DNA of 46,671 nucleotides from Flavobacterium sp. LC2016-13. Lineage in GTDB: Bacteria > Bacteroidota > Bacteroidia > Flavobacteriales > Flavobacteriaceae. The notes below the pieces were generated by a model, which saw only the letters and a list, made by a program, of their open reading frames with translations, was not told where the DNA came from and searched no databases. Within the stretch, counting starts at the first letter, position 1, and every line of letters starts with the position of its first letter. Location: contig NZ_WMDQ01000021.1 of NCBI RefSeq assembly GCF_009707955.1, positions 1-46,671 of the forward strand. Reading direction: 5' to 3'. Below are positions 46,301 through 46,671 of the stretch, piece after piece. Position numbers and translations under genes: made by a program.

Positions 46301-46671
46301 CATTTTGGATAAAGATGGAAATACAGTACCCATAGGCGTTGTAGGAGAATTATTCATTGGTGGAATACAAGTGGCACGAGGTTACCTGAATCTTCCTGAC
46401 CTAACTAAAGAACGCTTTATTTCAAGCCCTTTTCAAGAGAATATACAATCTAGATTGTATAAAACTGGCGATTTGGCTCGCTGGTTATCTGATGGTAATA
46501 TTGAATATGTGGGAAGAAGGGACAATCAGGTTAAAATTAGAGGTTTTCGAATAGAGTTGGGAGAGATAGAAAGTGTTTTACAAGAAATACCAGGTATCAA
46601 ACAAAGTATTGTAATTGCTCGAGAAGGAAGTGATTTGAATAAACAATTAATAGCATATATCGTTTCAGATG
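37365..46671 (+). CDS. multimodular NRPS: TubC docking-C-A(Ser)-PCP-C-A-PCP-C-A(Ser)..., partial at 3'
   Basis: The frame opens at the ATG at 37365, 15 bp after the hybrid gene, and is still open at the window edge (3102 codons visible). Residues 1-60 (LLKKANDHGIIVSKNNDKLNL) match the TubC N-terminal docking fold. Module 1: C with HHIISDG from 214, A about 529-1010 with YTSGSTGTPKG and Asp737, PCP Ser1085. Module 2: C with HHINIDG from 1270, A about 1594-2070, PCP Ser2138. Module 3: C with HHIAADG from 2323, then A from about 2640. The A1 and A3 codes read D-V-W-H-L-S-L-V-D-K, a serine code. A2 has MAADLGNT (from 1791) where an FDxxVWE motif is expected, so the canonical Asp235 is missing and its substrate is unknown. 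No epimerisation domain is seen. Release domains, if any, lie beyond the window. Confidence 0.92.
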   Translation, partial: MQENSISTVLALLKKANDHGIIVSKNNDKLNLHFTDDAIIDNAIIEDLKFQKQAILNFLSNQLMEPKEEELSISEFVKSRNNVFSKIPLSFSQERLWFVDKFQKSAQYNLPAVFKINGDLNIQMLEQSFNDIIKRHKVLSSNFKDEDGVPYQSEILDIEWNIKIINDSKTNDDKAINEYILNEIQKDFDLSKDYLIRGTIINFSDEVLLVVVLHHIISDGWSIPIFINELSELYRSKKNNRSANLSVLPVQYSDYSLWQREYWEKLVLEDKLKYWEKTLDGVTPINLPIDYSYPSLQSNNGDLIDFSFSKQLNENVISFSKHNKVSVFMTLLSALKILMYKYTGQNDVCIGTPVANRSQNELENLVGFFVNTIALRSYLNENESVSVFVDQIRKVTLESYSNQDVPFEKVVERVVKDRDVSRSPIFQVLLVLQNEPYAQVINIDDVTLTQLKIEKKTSKFDITFEFIQNKSGLELSIEYCTDLFKQETIERMASHYELLLSNIVDNPHQQIKDLKFLSLEEEKTLTADFNDTLKTYDHDKTLVDLLKIQANQSPDDIALIFDEEELTYRELDERSNQLAHYLQRRGVKKESLVAICIDRSIEMIVGLLGIIKAGGAYVPIDPEYPISRINYMLEDSGSEILLTSSESCPLTLNDPEIDLIYLDQESENLNNESILALDIEISVDNLVYVIYTSGSTGTPKGVMVEHKNIVNRLYWTQEYYGLTPLDKTLQKTSFSFDVSVWEIFWPLISGSKLVLAKPGGQKDSFYLKNIIAEQEITTIHFVPSMLEVFLQDINLDDCRTLKRVLCSGEELKKSHVLTFREKLPVTALYNLYGPTEAAVDVTYWQVPLDVKGLEIVPIGQPVSNTSLYILDKDGNTVPIGVVGELFIGGIQVARGYLNLPDLTKERFISSPFQENIQSRLYKTGDLARWLSDGNIEYVGRRDNQVKIRGFRIELGEIESVLQEIPGIKQSIVIAREGSDLNKQLIAYIVSDGVLDLIEVQQFLRTRLPDYMIPLSIISIDEIPLTSNGKINKKALPKFNDSVLNRKEYTEPRNEIEEEIVSIWGELLNIDKISIYDNFFDLGGHSLLAVRVISLIRKRLNIEAEVKQLFINPTVGGFSEYIHRCKIVRVSTTIEKQKRTENIPLSFAQERLWFVDKKQGSVQFHLPVVLELLGNVNVEILYNSFKKIIDRHEILRTVFVENKGEVFQKILKIDDESVSFFEEINTTEKEDLNYLIQNEIDKPFNLSKDLLLRVKLFKLSTEKCCLLLVMHHINIDGWSLPIFVKELLEIYESEEKGIEHGLKELPIQYADFAIWERSNTDEVTLNTKLKFWEEKLKDLSQLNLPTDYPRPKFLSLKGSNARYNIDKELSSKLKKYSKEEGVTLFMSMMAIFKVMLYKYTNQEDICIGTSVANRNYDEIEELIGFFANRLVLRNSVKGDSLFKDFLNQIKDSTLDVFNNQDVSFEKIVERVQPERDLSRNPLFQIAFIFNNNEIIPSINIGELTVVVKDYVQKTSKFDLAFNVIETDSELDIFIEYNTDLFKDSTINRMFEHYDTLISSILTNPNYTIDQLNILGEEEKNKILVEFNKPKADKLYDKSFIELFKEQARISPSERALVFENQILTYKELDQKSSLLANYLLSRNVKSQEIIGVCLKSPLQMVLAILGILKIRSVYLSIDSELPKSRIKFITEDTKLKFVLTDEFCQNLFDSEDDLELINIDNKAIFEENESTKELICFDDFINDDFYIIYTSGSTGKPKGVVISHHNVLDYISGLFEHTDITMCSSFGLMSTMAADLGNTVLFSSLLLGKTLHLFSRESLTNASSMHEYFENNKVDCIKIVPSHWKSLEYNNNNILLPKQMVIFGGDKLTMDVIEKIKNIDHQCKVLNHYGPTETTIGKLLYKVDLTEKKDIIPIGKPFTNSVVYILDKFKNPVPIGIAGELFIGGAGISRGYYNQPYLTNDKFIENPFSDDYNGKLYSTGDLVRWLSDGNIEYIDRIGNQVKINGYRVEIGEIEKTLSEVKNLKQNVVIVREEDENKSLVAYVVTDGDFDKELIKQQLKLKLPDYMIPALIVNLESIPLTANGKIDKKVLLEKELSQINIKYVEPRDELEQKLATIWEELLKRDKIGIHDNFFELGGHSLLAIRVGSRIRKELKKDLSINDLFLNPTIASLSVYIKAIEYSSKLSIIKINERPDDIPLSYSQERLWFIDKLYGSTHYHIPFALKIEGFVDKDVFEDMFKVLINRHEALRTIFIEKNGAVYQEVITPDLWRLEYVENFQINTQDDIEILINQEIYKPFNLNKDYPFRVKIIKENTDQHYMVVVIHHIAADGWSIPILINELKSILESKITKEPQQLNELPIQYSDYTIWQRQYFNEKVLSEKTTYWENKLKNTETLNLPLDYKRPNIQSINGSSVDFIFERTLVDKLKKISIDCEITLFMALLSGLKILMYKYTGQNDVCIGTPVANRDQNELEGLIGFFVNTVVMRSHLDETSSFLEFSEQIKTTCLEAYSNQEVPFEKIVEKVVKNRDLSTTSLFQVLFVFQDKSEIYEINLDSAGLKFSIQKLKQSISKFDLIFNLTENKSGLELSIEYCTDLFKQETIERMASHYELLLSNIVDNPHQQIKDLKFLSLEEEKTLTADFNDTLKTYDHDKTLVDLLKIQANQSPDDIALIFDEEELTYRELDERSNQLAHYLQRRGVKKESLVAICIDRSIEMIVGLLGIIKAGGAYVPIDPEYPISRINYMLEDSGSEILLTSSESCPLTLNDPEIDLIYLDQESENLNNESILALDIEISVDNLVYVIYTSGSTGTPKGVMVEHKNIVNRLYWTQEYYGLTPLDKTLQKTSFSFDVSVWEIFWPLISGSKLVLAKPGGQKDSFYLKNIIAEQEITTIHFVPSMLEVFLQDINLDDCRTLKRVLCSGEELKKSHVLTFREKLPVTALYNLYGPTEAAVDVTYWQVPLDVKGLEIVPIGQPVSNTSLYILDKDGNTVPIGVVGELFIGGIQVARGYLNLPDLTKERFISSPFQENIQSRLYKTGDLARWLSDGNIEYVGRRDNQVKIRGFRIELGEIESVLQEIPGIKQSIVIAREGSDLNKQLIAYIVSD
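38767..40338 (+). repeat. intragenic repeat copy 1 (end of C1 plus A1)
   Basis: Identical, as far as I compared, to 45100-46671 with a constant offset of 6333 bp. It begins within the last ~70 residues of the condensation domain and covers the adenylation domain up to the window edge in copy 2. Confidence 0.9.
45100..46671 (+). repeat. intragenic repeat copy 2 (end of C3 plus A3), runs to window end
   Basis: Partner of 38767-40338. The left boundary is sharp: before 45100 the two condensation domains are only similar, after it they match base for base. The right boundary is outside the window. Confidence 0.9.

Noticed and set aside
37365..46671. Reading the end of the window as noncoding because no closed ORF is found on the plus strand
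   Set aside because: The frame is open throughout and continues off the edge; C, A and PCP motifs are intact in every visible module.

Overview
The window is AT-rich, low-GC DNA with the hallmarks of a Bacteroidota, most likely Flavobacterium or a close relative. The signs are an Rhs core of the flavobacterial type (KDHLGNIRVSF, then YYPFGLKHKGYN), coding sequences without Shine-Dalgarno sequences, TAnnTTTG-type -7 boxes, an OMP_b-brl-type outer-membrane barrel, and NIPSNAP, DUF4262-like and DUF5694-like families. The taxon is inferred from these features, not from a database search.

Layout. (1) 1-2.9 kb is a polymorphic-toxin locus: the 3' end of an Rhs protein with a C-terminal HNH-like nuclease, a DUF4262-like putative immunity gene, a truncated IS1-type insA, and a lipoprotein gene whose start overlaps the stop of what looks like a second, decayed toxin tail. 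(2) 2.9-5 kb holds a NIPSNAP-like gene, a small unknown helical protein and tRNA-Glu(UUC). (3) 4.9-12.8 kb is an unusual chaperone-like locus. It has an exported Ppx/GppA-like ASKHA protein and an Hsp70 with extra domains plus a GrpE-like small protein on the minus strand. Divergent from these are four tandem paralogous genes for tail-anchored proteins of about 280 aa. This set is my main candidate for an undescribed system. (4) 12.8-16.4 kb is an accessory island of small genes (DUF5694-like, DUF6090-like, STM3941-like, small exported protein) bounded by two diverged copies of a ~115-bp repeat that carries a promoter-like box, with an attC-like inverted-repeat pair between two of the genes.

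(5) 16.4 kb to the end is a hybrid PKS-NRPS biosynthetic cluster. On the minus strand lie a TonB-dependent-receptor-like barrel, a type II thioesterase and an Sfp-type phosphopantetheinyl transferase. On the plus strand lie an lgt gene and then three megasynthase genes in one probable operon. These are PKS1 (KS-AT-DH-ER-KR-ACP), PKS2-NRPS (KS-AT-DH-KR-ACP-C-A(Gly)-PCP) and an NRPS (TubC docking-C-A(Ser)-PCP-C-A(?)-PCP-C-A(Ser)...) that runs off the right edge. The PPTase would arm the carrier proteins and the thioesterase would clear mis-primed ones. The predicted chain is a reduced polyketide unit, an unsaturated unit, then Gly-Ser-X-Ser. No loading module or terminal release domain lies in the window.

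Repeats. The third A domain of the NRPS repeats the first without any difference that I could find, over at least 1,572 bp up to the window edge. A minus-oriented terminator hairpin recurs five times between 4.3 and 16.2 kb.
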